DNA from: Chitinophaga polysaccharea | Lineage (GTDB): Bacteria > Bacteroidota > Bacteroidia > Chitinophagales > Chitinophagaceae | Direction: 5' to 3' | Assembly (NCBI RefSeq): GCF_007829335.1 | Contig: NZ_VIWO01000004.1 | Coordinates: 496,001-560,000 of the forward strand | Length of the DNA: 64,000 nucleotides | Shown: positions 34,318-43,938 of the stretch, one piece after another | Layout: the number at the start of each line of letters is the position of its first letter | Position numbering within the stretch: the stretch's first letter is position 1 | The notes under the pieces: generated by a model | The model's database searches: none | Told to the model about the DNA's origin: nothing | Seen by the model: the letters and a program-made list of their open reading frames with translations, nothing else | Program-made: the position numbers and the translations under genes

Positions 34318-36006
34318 ATGAAAAAGATAACAAATATATATATAGCCGCTGCGGGCATGCTTTTGTTAGGAGGGGTGCATTCCTGTACCAAGAACTTCGG
34401 AGATATTAATACCAATCCAAGTGTAGTCACCAACCCGGACGTAAAGTACCTGCTCAGCTATTCGGAAGATAAGATGATTACCTACCAGGGAACGGAATGG
34501 GTATGGGAAAGCATGGAGCAGCTGTTGCGATACACACAGCATGTAACGGCCAGCCCATACGAAATCACCAATAACGTAAATACGCGATACAATAATTACT
34601 ATTTGCAGATACTGCCCAACCTGTTTGAAATCCGGCGCCAGGCAGATCTCAAACAGGATAAAGACAGGTACCAGAAAATAAAGGCGGTGACCTATGTGCT
34701 ACAGGCACTGCATGGTATTAAGGTAACGGATGTCAATGGCTCCGTCCCTTATACCGAAGCCATAGAAGGACGATACCAGACCAAGTATAACCCGGTATAT
34801 GATAACCAGCAAACATTATTCAATACCTGGTTGTCAGAGCTGGATAATGCGATCAAGGTGCTATCTGACAATAGCCTGGCTAACCAGGCAGACTACGGGA
34901 ATTCTGATATCTTCTACCAGAGTAACTGGACTAACTGGGTAAAGCTGGCCAATACCTTAAAACTCCGTATAGCCGCAAGGTTAGAAAATGTAGACAATGC
35001 TAAAACCAAACAGGTATTTCAACAGGTAATGCAAGATGGCACCGGGCCAATCGATGTAGTGGGGGCACAGCCCAGGTATATGAATCCAATATATACTCCT
35101 TTTGGAACTGGTGGTGATATTGATTATCGCAGCCGCAGGTACGCGACCAATTCTATTATGATGTTCCTGAAGAATAGCAGCGATCCGCGGTTACCCATCT
35201 ATTTTGATAAAAATGATATCCCTGTTGGTTTCAAGGATTCCCTGACCAAATATGGCGTTACGGCGCCAGCTTTTATCGACCTGAATGATCCCTTGATCAA
35301 TTTCCAGGGAGGTCCGGCCGACTGGACCACCGATCCGGTAAAAGCTACTTTTTTGAGTAACAGCCTCCCGGTAGGGCCCAATAAATATTTCCTGATTTCG
35401 CCATTGAACAGGAGGTTCTTTTCGCCTAAGCTCAATGGCGCTACCGGTAATTTTGAAGATGTACCGGTAACCTGTGCAGAGTCTTGTTTGCTCGTGGCCG
35501 AGTTTATCCAGAAAGGATATGCCGGCGGTGTAGATACAAAAGGTAATGCCAACGCCTGGTACATCAAAGGGATTACTGCCAGTATTGTTACGATGAATGA
35601 AATAGCCGGGAATGCAGGTTCTACTACCGCCTTTACCGGTGATGGAAGTGCACTGATACAGGCTTATCTCAACAATAGCCTGGTAAAACTCAATGGCACC
35701 AACGACCTGGAAAGAATTTATATCCAGGCCTACCTGAATTATCTGCGTACGCCTAATGAAGCCTTTGTTTTTTGCCGCCGTACCGGCTATCCCAAACTGG
35801 GCTCCGCGTATTATTCAAGGGAGGTGTCTAATGAAACCATCCCAAGGCGTTTCTGGTTATTGGATCCGGGAGAAGTAAATCGCACCAACTGGAACAACGC
35901 CATGACCGACCAGGGATTTACGCCTAACGCACAGGATATCAATACCCTGAGCACCCAGCGGGTATGGTACGACAAACCAGCCCCCAACTTTGGTAAAGGA
36001 CAGTAA
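34318..36006 (+). CDS. SusD_2/RagB-like outer-membrane lipoprotein
   Basis: 562 residues: lipoprotein signal (LLGGVHSC, acylated Cys about 23), then the helical SusD-like core with NFGDINTNPSVVTNP (the family opening of SusD_2 proteins), ALHGIKVTDVNGSVPYTEAI, NTLKLRIAARLENVD and the C-terminal RRFWLLDPGE region. It is the substrate-binding lid for the upstream SusC, which it follows by 22 bases. A bidirectional terminator ends the operon. Substrate not predicted; SusD_2 members occur in both glycan and peptide loci. Confidence 0.94.
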   Translation: MKKITNIYIAAAGMLLLGGVHSCTKNFGDINTNPSVVTNPDVKYLLSYSEDKMITYQGTEWVWESMEQLLRYTQHVTASPYEITNNVNTRYNNYYLQILPNLFEIRRQADLKQDKDRYQKIKAVTYVLQALHGIKVTDVNGSVPYTEAIEGRYQTKYNPVYDNQQTLFNTWLSELDNAIKVLSDNSLANQADYGNSDIFYQSNWTNWVKLANTLKLRIAARLENVDNAKTKQVFQQVMQDGTGPIDVVGAQPRYMNPIYTPFGTGGDIDYRSRRYATNSIMMFLKNSSDPRLPIYFDKNDIPVGFKDSLTKYGVTAPAFIDLNDPLINFQGGPADWTTDPVKATFLSNSLPVGPNKYFLISPLNRRFFSPKLNGATGNFEDVPVTCAESCLLVAEFIQKGYAGGVDTKGNANAWYIKGITASIVTMNEIAGNAGSTTAFTGDGSALIQAYLNNSLVKLNGTNDLERIYIQAYLNYLRTPNEAFVFCRRTGYPKLGSAYYSREVSNETIPRRFWLLDPGEVNRTNWNNAMTDQGFTPNAQDINTLSTQRVWYDKPAPNFGKGQ

Positions 36007-36026
36007 ACAATTATATTTTCTCCCCG

Positions 36027-36060
36027 TAAAAGCACTGGTACTTGTACCGGTGCTTTTGTT
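36027..36060. terminator. Bidirectional terminator after the SusC/SusD operon
   Basis: AAAAGCAC-T-GGTAC pairs with GTACC-G-GTGCTTTT around TT, followed by TGTTTT. It separates the SusD gene from the convergent SRPBCC gene, whose stop begins at 36061. Confidence 0.88.
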
Positions 36061-36504
36061 TTATGAATGAAGGCTGCCCTCCGTGGCCTGTTTTATTTTG
36101 ACCAATGTCGTTCTCCAATAAAACTGTAAATGTTTGAAAATAGTTTCCGTCGGAAAGTTATCAATGCGCAGCTGAAGGATGGTTTGATCAGCGGCAGGCG
36201 TAAGCCGGAAATCGAGGACGGAATAGTTTTCGGGCAGGTCAGGTAACCTGGATACGGAGCTGAAATGGCTGTAACTCAGTCTTTTCTGCGTTTCATAAGC
36301 AACGATGATGCCCTTATTTTCAAAACGGACGTGATGAAAACCACGGATGATAAAAGGAGTATTTACCTCCCAGGTAGTCGTTATTTCCAGTTGCATATCC
36401 GGTTCTCCCATCCAGTTCTTCATATTTGCGGTATCGGTTAAAACCCCCCATACATTAGCAGGAGTGGCAGCAACGGTCACCTGGTCGGAGAATAAGTAGT
36501 TCAT
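36061..36504 (-). CDS. SRPBCC/polyketide-cyclase-like protein
   Basis: 147 residues from MNYLFSDQVTVAATPANVW. The longer open frame adds 69 codons that run into the promoter of the divergent lipoprotein gene and do not match the family. Helix-grip fold: N-terminal strand and TPANVWGVLTDTANMKNWMG, central strands (FIIRGFHHVRFENKGIIVAY, then ENYSVLDFRLTPAADQTILQ) and a C-terminal helix (IFKHLQFYWRTTLVKIKQAT). Such proteins bind a hydrophobic ligand; none can be named. Single gene. Confidence 0.85.
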   Translation of the reverse strand: MNYLFSDQVTVAATPANVWGVLTDTANMKNWMGEPDMQLEITTTWEVNTPFIIRGFHHVRFENKGIIVAYETQKRLSYSHFSSVSRLPDLPENYSVLDFRLTPAADQTILQLRIDNFPTETIFKHLQFYWRTTLVKIKQATEGSLHS

Positions 36505-36640
36505 TTCAATAGCGCGTTTAAAGTCAGGTAATTTAGCTTTTAATCTGATTTTAAAGATGAAAAAAAGAGTAAATATTACATTTTTTATAATATGGCACCA
36601 ATCTTGATAAGATGAGTTTGTAAACAAACCTACAATTGTC

Positions 36641-37438
36641 ATGAAAAACCAAATCTTAGGGGCTTTAGCGCTGATGGCTGTCACCGCATTTTCATTAACT
36701 TCCTGCAGCAAAAGCAGTGATAGTTCTTCCGGTAATAGTAAAATGAGCGTATACCTGACGGATGCACCTTCTCCTTACGATGCAGTATGGGTGGATATCC
36801 AGGATGTACAGGTAAATGCATCTACTGATGCTTCTGCTTCCACCGGTTGGCAATCTATTCACATCTTAAGACCAGGAGTTTATAACCTGCTGCAATTTAG
36901 AAATGGAGTAGATACTTTGCTGGCGTCACAGGACCTGCCTGCAGGAACGATTAATCAAATCAGGCTGGTGCTGGGTTCCAACAACAGCGTGGTAATCGGT
37001 GGTACTTCACATCCGCTGGAAACACCATCTGCTCAGCAATCTGGTCTGAAGCTGAACATCAATGCTACCCTGGTAGCAGGAGTAGAATACCGGTTGTGGC
37101 TCGACTTCGATGCAAATCGTTCCGTGGTAGTTACCGGCAACAACAAGTACATCCTGAAACCTGTGATCAGAAGTTATACACAGGCTACCAGTGGTGCTAT
37201 TAAGGGAGTTGCATTACCGCTGTTGGGCGTAAAAGGTGTATTTGCGATCCAGAATACAGACACGGTCGCATCTGCCATTCCGGATGCAGCTACCGGCGCT
37301 TTCCTGCTGTCTGGCTTAAATGCAGGCGCTTACAATGTAGCCTTTAGCGGCAACACGATCGTAAAAGATACGACGCTGTTAGGCGTAAATGTAACCGTAG
37401 GACAGGTGGCCAATGTGGGCACCGTGCAGTTGCACTAA
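36641..37438 (+). CDS. DUF4382 lipoprotein
   Basis: 265 residues. Lipoprotein signal MKNQILGALALMAVTAFSLT ending in the lipobox LTSC, a Ser-rich linker, then the DUF4382 domain (about 35-175, KMSVYLTDAPSPYDAVWVDI with VNASTD, GVYNLLQFRNGVDTLLASQD and the GTINQIRLVLGSNN strand) and a C-terminal carboxypeptidase-regulatory-like sandwich (FLLSGLNAGAYNVAFSG). DUF4382 proteins are surface or periplasmic lipoproteins of unknown function common in Bacteroidota. Monocistronic, with its own terminator. Confidence 0.93.
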   Translation: MKNQILGALALMAVTAFSLTSCSKSSDSSSGNSKMSVYLTDAPSPYDAVWVDIQDVQVNASTDASASTGWQSIHILRPGVYNLLQFRNGVDTLLASQDLPAGTINQIRLVLGSNNSVVIGGTSHPLETPSAQQSGLKLNINATLVAGVEYRLWLDFDANRSVVVTGNNKYILKPVIRSYTQATSGAIKGVALPLLGVKGVFAIQNTDTVASAIPDAATGAFLLSGLNAGAYNVAFSGNTIVKDTTLLGVNVTVGQVANVGTVQLH

Positions 37439-37460
37439 GTTTTAAGAAATGATGTTATGC

Positions 37461-37496
37461 ACCGTGATCCTTGTAAACAGGGATCACGGTTTTTTT
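37461..37496 (+). terminator. Intrinsic terminator of the DUF4382 gene
   Basis: ACCGTGATCC-N10-GGATCACGGT followed by seven T residues; a perfect 10-bp stem. Confidence 0.95.
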
Positions 37497-37510
37497 ATCT
37501 ATGCCTGGTA

Positions 37511-39892
37511 TCAATCTGCCCGTAAACTGTTAACCGGGTTAGACAGCGCTGCCCTGATTGCCTGGAAGCTAACGGTACTTAATGTAATAAACAAGGTGGC
37601 AAAGGCTGTTCCTGTAAAGATCCACACGGAAAGGTCTATACGATATTCGTACCCTTTCAGCCAGTTGTGCATCACGTAACCGGCGATAGGCATCGCTACG
37701 CAGAAAGACAATAATGGCAGCAAGAGGAACTCTCTCGATAACAGTCCCCATAAACTCACCACAGAAGCGCCCAGTACTTTCCGGATACCGATTTCTTTGG
37801 TGCGTTGTTCCGCCATAAAGGATGCCAGTCCGAAAATACCGAGGCAGCTGATGAATATCGCAAATACCGCAAAGAAAGCGGACAGCTTACTGATGCGGTC
37901 TTCAGCGGAAAATTTCCGGGCGTAATCATCGTCGGCAAAGGTGTAGTTAAAAGGCACCGCGGGACTGTACTTCCGGAAAATGCCGGCTATCTTATCCAAT
38001 GCCGCAGGTGTACCCATGGTGGGATTGAGCCGGATGGTAATTTCAGTCACATTGCCGTAGTCCATCATGAAAATGGTTGGCGCCGGCGTGGCGAAAGGAG
38101 ATTCCATCACTGGATTTTTTATCACGCCAACAACATGAAAGTCGGCGTCATTGAATTTAATGTGGGTGCCTACCGGGTCTTTCAATCCCATGAAAGCTAC
38201 TGCGCTTTCATTGAGTATCATGCCTGTTGTGTCGGTAGCATATTCCCTGGAAAAGTCGCGCCCGGCGGCAAATTGCCAGTTGACTGTTTTTCCGAAGTCA
38301 TGGCTGATCCAGGATACGGAAAAAATGGGGCTGATGCCCGGGTCTTTCCCCGGCCACTTAAAGCCAATGAAGTGAGCGAAAATGTCGGTAGATGGATTAG
38401 ACGCGGCAGCCATATTTATCACTGCGCCGGAAGCGAGGAGGTCCTGGCGCAGCGTATTATACTTTCCGTAGAGATCCGGTGTAACCATGCTAACATTAAT
38501 CAGGCCATTGCGGTCGAAGCCCGGGGGCCGGTTTTTAGCATGTTGTATTTGCAGGTAGATAATGGTAGTACCAATGATCAATGCAACGGATACGGCAAAC
38601 TGCACTACCACTAATACTTTGCGGGGAAGTGCAGCCGCCCGGCCGGCCTTGAAGGTGCCTTTGAGTACCCGGAGCGTATTGAGGGAAGAAAGATAAAAGG
38701 CCGGATAACTGCCTGCCAGCAAACCGGTGAGCAATGTTAAACCCGCGATACTGCCCCAAAAACTGGGCGTTTGCCAGGGTATACCAATAACTTTGCTGGC
38801 AAGGGTGTTAAAAAAGGGAAGCGCCAGTTGTACCAACAATACGGCCAGCAGTAAGGATAGGAAAGCTACCAATAAGGCTTCTCCCAGGAACTGCCGCATC
38901 AGCTGATGTCTTCCGGAGCCGATCGCCTTGCGCACGCCTATTTCCCTGGCCCTTTTCTGGGAACGGGCGGTATTCAGGTTCATAAAATTAATGCAGGCTA
39001 ATATCAGCACAAAAATGCCGATGGCGCCAAAGATCCATACGTAACGGATATTGCCACCGGTATTCTTACCATTGGTGAAGGTATCATACAGGTGCCATTT
39101 ACTCATAGGGTGCAACAGTACTTCGGGGTTATCGTTCCTGTCGGGTTTTCCCTTCAGGGCACCTTTTACAGTAGCGGATACTTTGTTGAGATCTGCTTTA
39201 TCGCTCAGCTGCGCCAGTATAAAAAAGGAGTTGTTATTCCACTGATCATAAGCTTCTTTCACCCAGCCCTGGTCGGCTACGAGGTAGGCCCAGGAAATAA
39301 GGTAATGTACATCCTGCAGATGACTGTTGGCGGGGAAGTCTTCAAACACGCCGGTTACCTTCAGGTTCTTTTTATTATCTACGTTGATCATTTTATTGAT
39401 CGGGTCCGTGTCCCCAAAAAATGACCTGGCCAGGGTTTTACTGAGCATGATGCTATTGGTTTCCGTAAGCCCGTGTAAAGGACCTGCTATCATCGTTGGG
39501 GCCAGTATGTCTGTCATCTCCGGCTCTGCAAACCACCCATTCTGGCTTAATTTTTTATCGCCATAGGCAAGTATGCGGGCAACGCTTGGCTTGTATAAGG
39601 CAATATGACTGAAATCACCGCCATACTTCGACCGCAGCTCTTCTACCAGCGGGATAGGCATAGAGTAGGTAGTGGTAATGGTATGAAACGCGGTGTTGTC
39701 CCAGTTGTGTATAACCTGCGTAATGTGGTTATAGTTTTTGAGAGATTTATTCCAGGTAAGTTCATCCCGGATCCACAAACCAATTAACATGACTATCGCC
39801 ATGCCGATGGCAAGGCCAAGAATATTGATGAAAGCAAAACCTTTGTTCCTGGTCAGGTTCCGCCATGCTACCTGGAGATAGTTGCTATACAT
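37511..39892 (-). CDS. FtsX/MacB-type ABC transporter permease
   Basis: 793 residues from MYSNYLQVAWRNLTRNKGFA; the open frame extends 12 codons further but this is the family start. Two FtsX units, each with a MacB_PCD periplasmic domain: TM1 near 20-40 (NILGLAIGMAIVMLIGLW), a periplasmic domain, three TM around 280-430 (YVWIFGAIGIFVLILACINF with the NTARSQKRAREIGVRKAIGS loop), then a second periplasmic domain and four TM with KIGIRKVLGAS-like EIGIRKVLGASVVSLWGLLS. No ATPase gene is adjacent, which is normal for these orphan permeases in Chitinophaga relatives. Probably extrudes lipoprotein, peptide or drug substrates, or transmits force. Confidence 0.93.
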   Translation of the reverse strand: MYSNYLQVAWRNLTRNKGFAFINILGLAIGMAIVMLIGLWIRDELTWNKSLKNYNHITQVIHNWDNTAFHTITTTYSMPIPLVEELRSKYGGDFSHIALYKPSVARILAYGDKKLSQNGWFAEPEMTDILAPTMIAGPLHGLTETNSIMLSKTLARSFFGDTDPINKMINVDNKKNLKVTGVFEDFPANSHLQDVHYLISWAYLVADQGWVKEAYDQWNNNSFFILAQLSDKADLNKVSATVKGALKGKPDRNDNPEVLLHPMSKWHLYDTFTNGKNTGGNIRYVWIFGAIGIFVLILACINFMNLNTARSQKRAREIGVRKAIGSGRHQLMRQFLGEALLVAFLSLLLAVLLVQLALPFFNTLASKVIGIPWQTPSFWGSIAGLTLLTGLLAGSYPAFYLSSLNTLRVLKGTFKAGRAAALPRKVLVVVQFAVSVALIIGTTIIYLQIQHAKNRPPGFDRNGLINVSMVTPDLYGKYNTLRQDLLASGAVINMAAASNPSTDIFAHFIGFKWPGKDPGISPIFSVSWISHDFGKTVNWQFAAGRDFSREYATDTTGMILNESAVAFMGLKDPVGTHIKFNDADFHVVGVIKNPVMESPFATPAPTIFMMDYGNVTEITIRLNPTMGTPAALDKIAGIFRKYSPAVPFNYTFADDDYARKFSAEDRISKLSAFFAVFAIFISCLGIFGLASFMAEQRTKEIGIRKVLGASVVSLWGLLSREFLLLPLLSFCVAMPIAGYVMHNWLKGYEYRIDLSVWIFTGTAFATLFITLSTVSFQAIRAALSNPVNSLRAD

Positions 39893-40033
39893 AAGGGAAT
39901 AATTTGTTGATGACGCCAACGGACACACAATAATGTGCCATTATATAACTATAGCAGGTGAGAAAGTTATATATATGTATTATTTATATTTTGTTCGTTT
40001 TCAGTACAGCATCCGTTCGATGATGAACAGGAG

Positions 40034-40504
40034 CTACTCCAACAGGGTGGCCAGCTTTCGCAGCGATTGCCGGCTGCCTTCATCGTTATCTTCCGGCCGG
40101 ATACCCGGTGGGATATTATCGAAGTGCAGGTTAACCAACGTGCCGTCTGCTACATCAGCAAGGGTGACGGTCATCGTCATTTCGCCGGCATATTTTTCAT
40201 CGGCGGAGTCGAATACAATGATCTCTACAATCTTTTCAAAGGGGGTTAATGTGGCAAACCGCCCCTGGAACATATCTTTATCAGCGGTAGTTTTGCCTGG
40301 GAGCGACTGTGCCGGATCCAGGTAGGTGAGCGACATACGAAAGATGCCATTTTCCCTGGCATCAAAATGATGTATCTCAGCGCGCATATTATCGGGCGCC
40401 AGCCAGGCGGCTACCGCTATAGGGTCAATAAACGCGTTGTAAACCGCTTCCCGCGGGGCTTTTATGATCCTGCTTGTTTCCGAAGAATGGGTGGATAGTG
40501 ACAT
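40034..40504 (-). CDS. SRPBCC (AHSA1-like) protein
   Basis: 156 residues: SRIIKAPREAVYNAFIDPIA then VAAWLAPDNM at the N-terminus, a central sheet with GIFRMSLTYLD, EKIVEIIVFDSADEKYAGEM and VNLHFDNIPPGI, and a C-terminal helix (GSRQSLRKLATLLE). This is the AHSA1/START fold with a ligand cavity; ligand unknown. It is encoded 11 bases after a GNAT acetyltransferase gene and is probably co-transcribed with it. Confidence 0.9.
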   Translation of the reverse strand: MSLSTHSSETSRIIKAPREAVYNAFIDPIAVAAWLAPDNMRAEIHHFDARENGIFRMSLTYLDPAQSLPGKTTADKDMFQGRFATLTPFEKIVEIIVFDSADEKYAGEMTMTVTLADVADGTLVNLHFDNIPPGIRPEDNDEGSRQSLRKLATLLE

Positions 40505-40515
40505 ACGTGGTGTTT

Positions 40516-41064
40516 TTATATTGGGCTTTTATATTCCTTGCGCAGCAATGAAAAAACAACCGAATCTTCCAGCTGACCGTTTTTCATATAATGCTCTCTC
40601 AGTAATCCTTCTCTCGTAAATCCCAGTTTTTGCAATAATAACAGCGAGGGCGTATTTTCAGGTCCTACAAATGCCTCGATCCGGTTGAGGCCCATGTCTT
40701 CGAATCCGAACTTTATAATGGGGAGCAGGGCTTCTGTCATCAGTCCCTTGGATTGCAGCGATAAATCCGTCAGCGCATACCCGATTTCAGCCCTGCGATG
40801 CTCCAGGTACCAGGTGTGAAAGCCGCACCTGCCAATGACCCGCTGTTCCGCTTTCAGGTACAATTGGAATACCAAAAATGATCTGTTGAAACCGGTAAGT
40901 CCTCCCTCCACTTTTCTTTTCTCTGCCTGCAATTCCTCCTGGTTATGCAGACCCAGTTGTTCCATCGCTGCTGTATCTGATGAGTTTTGGAAGAGATACT
41001 GGTAAACGGGTACGGTAAATTTCCGAAGCAGCAACCGTGACGTTTCTATACTCGTTGTCTCCAT
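40516..41064 (-). CDS. GNAT N-acetyltransferase (RimJ/RimL type)
   Basis: 182 residues. GNAT fold with ETSRLLLRKFTVPVY at the start, the acetyl-CoA-binding region around AEIGYALTDLSLQSKGLMTE, then NRIEAFVGPENTPSLLLLQK followed by LGFTREGLLREHYM, the hallmark C-terminal block of RimJ/RimL-like enzymes. Transfers acetyl from acetyl-CoA to an amine on a protein or small molecule; acceptor unknown. First gene of a two-gene operon with its own -33/-7 promoter. Confidence 0.93.
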   Translation of the reverse strand: METTSIETSRLLLRKFTVPVYQYLFQNSSDTAAMEQLGLHNQEELQAEKRKVEGGLTGFNRSFLVFQLYLKAEQRVIGRCGFHTWYLEHRRAEIGYALTDLSLQSKGLMTEALLPIIKFGFEDMGLNRIEAFVGPENTPSLLLLQKLGFTREGLLREHYMKNGQLEDSVVFSLLRKEYKSPI

Positions 41065-41075
41065 TTTTTTTAAAA

Positions 41076-41107
41076 CAAAAGTACATGTTTTGTCCCCATG
41101 TGGTAAA
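41076..41107 (-). promoter_or_regulatory. Promoter of the GNAT-SRPBCC operon
   Basis: Minus strand TTTA (41107-41104), 20 bases, TACTTTTG (41083-41076), the latter an exact TAnnTTTG. The start codon at 41064 lies 12 bases beyond the -7 box, so the transcript would be almost leaderless. Confidence 0.55.
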
Positions 41108-41155
41108 GTCGTTCGTCATGGTGTTAGTGTATTTACCATTTTAAATTTTTAAGAG

Positions 41156-42232
41156 ATGAAACTATTGGAGACCTATCAACTCGGACCGTTTACGTTACGC
41201 AACCGGGTAGTGATGGCGCCTATGACGCGCAACCGGCTTACTGCGGAAGGATTGGCAGGCGCATTGGCAGCTGAGTATTATCATCAGCGGGCCACTATGG
41301 GCTTACTGATTTCCGAAGCCATTGCTATTTCTGCGGATGCAATAGGCTACCCGATGATACCTGGCATTTATAACGAGGCGCAGGTGGAGTCGTGGCGCGG
41401 GATTACAGACCGGGTACATGACGCAGGCGGATTGATATTTGCGCAGCTTTGGCATTCGGGCAGGGCAGGGCATTCATCCGCCAAAGATGGCGGCGTTATG
41501 GTAGCGCCTTCAGCGATCGCTATCCGGGGGCAGCAGATATTTACAAAAACCGGGTTGAAAGATTTTGAAGTTCCCCGTGCACTCACCACTGCAGAAATAG
41601 GCGCCATTATCCGCGATTACCAGGATGCCGCAGAAAGAGCCATGGACGCAGGATTTGATGGCATAGAACTCAATGCGGCCAATGGTTACCTGCCTAACCA
41701 GTTCCTGGCAGATGGTGTTAACACCCGTGATGACGAATATGGAGGAGGGGTTGAAAACCGTTGCCGCTTTATTCTGGAAGCTATGGACGCCATGGTACAG
41801 GTGTGTGGTCCGGGAAGGGTAGGAATTAAATTATCTCCTTCTACCGACCGGTACGATATCACGGAAAGCAATCCGTTAGCCTTGTATGGCTACCTGGTCG
41901 GGGCTTTGAATCCTTTGCCACTGGCGTACCTGCATTTTATGCAGCCACTGTCGACCGTAGATGCCGCCTATTGGCCCAAAGATGTGATCAGTGCGTTTGG
42001 AGGCTTAACGGTACATACTGTAATTGCCAATGGGGGATACAACCAACAGCGCGCAGAGCAGGAAGTGGAAAGTGGCCGCGCCCAACTGGTTTCCTTTGGT
42101 GCATTAGCGCTGGCCAATCCTGATCTGCCGGCGCGTTTTGCCGCCGGCGCGCCGCTTAATACGCCAGATGCCAGCACGTTTTATGGAGGTAACGAGCATG
42201 GCTATACGGATTATCCATTCTGGAAGAAGTAA
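41156..42232 (+). CDS. Old yellow enzyme-family alkene reductase
   Basis: 358 residues, a single FMN-binding TIM barrel. Visible motifs: RNRVVMAPMTRNRL (flavin-modulating Thr), FAQLWHSGRAGH, the active-site loop NAANGYLPNQFLADGVNTRD with EYGG, RVGIKLSPS, and the C-terminal FGALALANPDLPARF phosphate-binding region. It reduces activated C=C bonds of enals, enones or nitro compounds with NADPH. Odd point: the substrate-binding pair is normally His-x-x-Asn or His-x-x-His (HSANGYL/HAANGYL); here the first residue is Asn (LNAANGYL), which should change carbonyl binding. Single gene. Confidence 0.95.
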   Translation: MKLLETYQLGPFTLRNRVVMAPMTRNRLTAEGLAGALAAEYYHQRATMGLLISEAIAISADAIGYPMIPGIYNEAQVESWRGITDRVHDAGGLIFAQLWHSGRAGHSSAKDGGVMVAPSAIAIRGQQIFTKTGLKDFEVPRALTTAEIGAIIRDYQDAAERAMDAGFDGIELNAANGYLPNQFLADGVNTRDDEYGGGVENRCRFILEAMDAMVQVCGPGRVGIKLSPSTDRYDITESNPLALYGYLVGALNPLPLAYLHFMQPLSTVDAAYWPKDVISAFGGLTVHTVIANGGYNQQRAEQEVESGRAQLVSFGALALANPDLPARFAAGAPLNTPDASTFYGGNEHGYTDYPFWKK

Positions 42233-42271
42233 TTGCCAGGACGCTGTTGTCGGGGAAATAGTTGTTTTAAA

Positions 42272-42307
42272 CGAAGGCGTGAAGCATAACCAGGCTTCAC
42301 GCCTTCG
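42272..42307. terminator. Perfect 14-bp hairpin
   Basis: CGAAGGCGTGAAGC pairs perfectly with GCTTCACGCCTTCG across 8 bases, 40 bases after the alkene reductase stop. There is no T run, so factor-dependent termination or an mRNA 3' end structure is likely. Confidence 0.6.
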
Positions 42308-42453
42308 CCGGCATATGTTACCCAGGAAGGGCTTTACTAATGGTGAAAATAGGTAGCCAGGTGTGGTTAACAAGATAAGTCTGTTGTTTAATTTTAATTA
42401 TAAATAATAAAAATATCTATCTTTAGCCCGTAAAATCCCGTACCTACGTTTAT

Positions 42454-43905
42454 ATGTCACCTAGTAAATTACTGTTAGCTACAACAGCGTGGCTGTTGAC
42501 TCACACCGTTATATCTGCCCAAAACAATAGTTTGTATAGTTACCAGGATCTGTCGCATATCCGCTATGAGCGGCAGAAAGACTCTTTGAAAAAAGCCTGG
42601 GTATGCCCTGCAGTTTATAAAGAGAAAGAAACGCAAAAACAATATAAGGAGATCTGGAATGGGCGGACAGATTTTGTCGTCAATGCGATCGAGGAAGACG
42701 GTTACGTATATGAGCCGGAGTTATACGGCTATGTATCTGGCGTAGTGGACCAGCTGGTGAAATCGAATAGCCAGTTGATCCAGCAGCCGTTATTGCTGAT
42801 GATAGACCGTAGTTCCTCCGTGAATGCGTATGCAATAGGAAGCCGCACGTTGGCTGTGAATGTAGGCCTGCTGGCATTTATCAAAACCAGGGAGGAATTG
42901 GCCCTGGTACTGGCACACGAGCTGGCGCATAACATCCTGCTGCACCCGGAAAACGGCATGAAGAAACGCGCAGAGTGGCTCACATCCGATGAGTATAAGA
43001 AATCGCTCGACGCCGTATTGGATTCCAAATACGAACGGCTTACCCGCCTGAAAAAGGTTTTCCAGGGTTACTCGTTTGACCGGAGCAAGCACCAGCGTTA
43101 TCATGAGGGCGACGCCGATTCGCTGGCCATCGTATTGTTGAAGAACAGCCATATCCCCGTGGACGCGTCTTTCTTCATGCGTCTCGATAGCGCCGACCTG
43201 CAATACCGCCAACCGCTGAAACAGCCGCTGAAAGACTATTTTGCGCCGTATCGCCTCCAGCTGGAAGATGCCTGGATGGTAAAGCGTAGCAAAGGATTAT
43301 CTGCCAAGAACTACAACTTTGTGACTACCACAGGCCTGGAGGACTCTTTGAAAACGCATCCTGATTGCGAAGAACGATACAATAAGAACAAGGCTTACCA
43401 GGACGCGAGCGCCCGGTTTACCCCAGTGCCAGTAAGTATACAGGACAAGGCCATGAAAATGATGGTATGGAATATCTATTGCAACGGTAACCTCACCGCG
43501 TGTATGTACCGCATTTTATTGCAGAAAGATAAAGGCAACAAAGACCCGTGGTACGACTTTATGTTTAACAACGTGGTTTCAGGACTTTTTTTCGCCGACA
43601 AAAAACTCAGCCGGTTCAATGCTATCCGGGTAACGCCCAAAGAATATATCTCTAAAAACTACTACGAGCTGCAAACCATGTTTGAACAGATGCCGAGAGA
43701 GAAGCTGGAAGCGTATTACAAGAGCATGCAACTGGCCGCATTCTGGAGCGGTATGCCGGCGCCGGAACAGGCGTTTAAATCTTTCATCGGTAACCTGATT
43801 ACCGCGGGGGAAAACAGTGAAGAACAAAAGGCCGCAAAAGCATTTACCACGGCGCATGCCAACAGCCTGTACTGCGAGTATGCGATGCCGTTCGCCAAAA
43901 AATAA
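42454..43905 (+). CDS. M48-family zinc metalloprotease
   Basis: 483 residues with a signal peptide (TTAWLLTHTVISAQ). The peptidase domain has HELAH (His155, Glu156, His159) after an AYAIGSRTLAVNVGLLAFI block and a downstream zinc-ligand Glu218 in HEGDADSLA. This is an exported, BepA/LoiP-like soluble M48 protein without TM helices, so it probably acts in the periplasm on misassembled envelope proteins. The C-terminal ~200 residues are helical and not recognised. The next gene starts 33 bases later, so they form an operon. Confidence 0.92.
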   Translation: MSPSKLLLATTAWLLTHTVISAQNNSLYSYQDLSHIRYERQKDSLKKAWVCPAVYKEKETQKQYKEIWNGRTDFVVNAIEEDGYVYEPELYGYVSGVVDQLVKSNSQLIQQPLLLMIDRSSSVNAYAIGSRTLAVNVGLLAFIKTREELALVLAHELAHNILLHPENGMKKRAEWLTSDEYKKSLDAVLDSKYERLTRLKKVFQGYSFDRSKHQRYHEGDADSLAIVLLKNSHIPVDASFFMRLDSADLQYRQPLKQPLKDYFAPYRLQLEDAWMVKRSKGLSAKNYNFVTTTGLEDSLKTHPDCEERYNKNKAYQDASARFTPVPVSIQDKAMKMMVWNIYCNGNLTACMYRILLQKDKGNKDPWYDFMFNNVVSGLFFADKKLSRFNAIRVTPKEYISKNYYELQTMFEQMPREKLEAYYKSMQLAAFWSGMPAPEQAFKSFIGNLITAGENSEEQKAAKAFTTAHANSLYCEYAMPFAKK

Positions 43906-43938
43906 TTATTAACCTGCAATATCCCTAATACATTCCGT

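Noticed and set aside
36505..36711. 69-codon N-terminal extension of the SRPBCC gene
   Set aside because: It runs through the divergent promoter and into the DUF4382 coding start; the family alignment begins at 36504.
37805..38614. Antisense open frame of 269 codons under the permease
   Set aside because: Shadow frame; the opposite strand encodes a clear FtsX permease.
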